Shown: in pieces, positions 14,419 through 14,698 of the stretch
Layout: each line of letters opens with the position of its first letter
Numbering within the stretch: position 1 is the first letter of the stretch
DNA from: Deltaproteobacteria bacterium
GTDB taxonomy: Bacteria > Desulfobacterota > Deferrimicrobia > Deferrimicrobiales > Deferrimicrobiaceae
Length of the DNA: 14,698 nucleotides
NCBI GenBank assembly: GCA_003105225.1
Contig: PQAK01000186.1
Location: 1 to 14,698 of the forward strand
Direction: 5' to 3'
The notes under the pieces: generated by a model
What the model was told of the DNA's origin: nothing
The model's database searches: none
The model's input: only the letters and a program-made list of their open reading frames with translations
Program-made: the position numbers and the translations under genes

Positions 14419-14698
14419 GATCATGCAAGCGACAACGGCTTCTCGGCTGCGGCCGCGGCAACCGTCTGCGTATCCCGGCATCCGCCTCCTTCCTCGCGGG
14501 GGGTACCTCGCAGCTACGCTCGCGACCTTCGCCCGCTCGCTGCAGGTTCCGCTCGCCGCAATCAATACCTCGCTCCACATGCCGCTGTTCGGCACCCCCC
14601 GCCTCGTCATCCGGCGCATACAGGGAACGCAATCATCTACGCGTCCCACACGGAAGGCCCACGCATCAGGAAGGTTCGGCGGAGCCGCCGCAGGAGGG
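14419..14698 (+). other. Terminal region with no supported gene; possible extragenic repeat and upstream region of next gene
   Basis: After metG the coding character changes. A frame from the ATG at 14423 stays open for 92 codons to the edge but shows low-complexity, Arg/Ser/Pro-rich composition, no Shine-Dalgarno and no recognisable domain. The stretch near 14475-14630 looks like a GC-rich extragenic repeat family, judged by eye only. GGCGG/CCGCC (about 14677-14688) can form a hairpin, and AGGAGG at about 14692-14697 may be the ribosome-binding site of a gene starting just beyond the window. No T-tract terminator is seen. Confidence 0.4.

Noticed and set aside
12745..14649. 634-codon minus-strand frame opposite metG
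   Set aside because: Shadow of metG, which has intact HIGH, KMSKS and zinc motifs.

Overview
The window is about two-thirds G+C and carries two divergent, tightly packed gene blocks separated by a non-coding region of about 0.5 kb. Gene content and order suggest a high-GC, metal- or mineral-respiring anaerobe of the deltaproteobacterial type (Desulfuromonadia/Geobacter-like or a related Desulfobacterota or Deferrimicrobia lineage). The pointers are many multiheme c-type cytochromes paired with FdnI/HydC-type cytochromes b, a CbcL-like fusion, a B12-dependent ribonucleotide reductase, and a tmk-holB-ricT-metG cluster. The exact taxon cannot be fixed from sequence alone.

Left block (1-7558, minus strand, read right to left): an inner-membrane/periplasmic electron-transfer operon of six genes. 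It begins with a CbcL-like protein in which an 11-heme c domain is fused to a diheme cytochrome b. Next comes a split 11-heme cytochrome c plus cytochrome b pair, then a split 9-heme cytochrome c plus cytochrome b pair. The last gene is a NapC/NirT-type multiheme cytochrome with at least 14 heme motifs, cut by the window edge. Four of the five junctions are 4-base ATGA overlaps; the fifth is a 12-base gap holding a Shine-Dalgarno. The three c/b modules are clearly homologous. At least 45 c-type hemes and probably six b-type hemes are encoded. The likely role is oxidation of menaquinol at the inner membrane and delivery of electrons to periplasmic carriers, as proposed for Geobacter Cbc complexes. 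The terminal acceptor is not visible here.

Middle (7559-8086): divergent regulatory region. A GC-rich, self-complementary stretch (about 7681-7870) has no convincing gene. It is followed by an AT-rich island with inverted repeats and a strong sigma70-type promoter for nrdJ. A perfect 9+9 bp palindrome fills the -35/-10 spacer, and an NrdR-like box overlaps the -10.

Right block (8087-14418, plus strand): a nucleotide, replication and translation operon of nrdJ (class II RNR), tmk, holB, ricT (PSP1 family) and metG, with touching or overlapping junctions. tmk has no ATG, GTG or TTG near its expected N-terminus. It appears to start at a CTG directly after the nrdJ stop codon, preceded by a well-spaced GGAG.

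The last 280 bases (14419-14698) hold no gene I can support. They may be an extragenic repeat-type sequence, and an AGGAGG at the edge may be the ribosome-binding site of the next gene.
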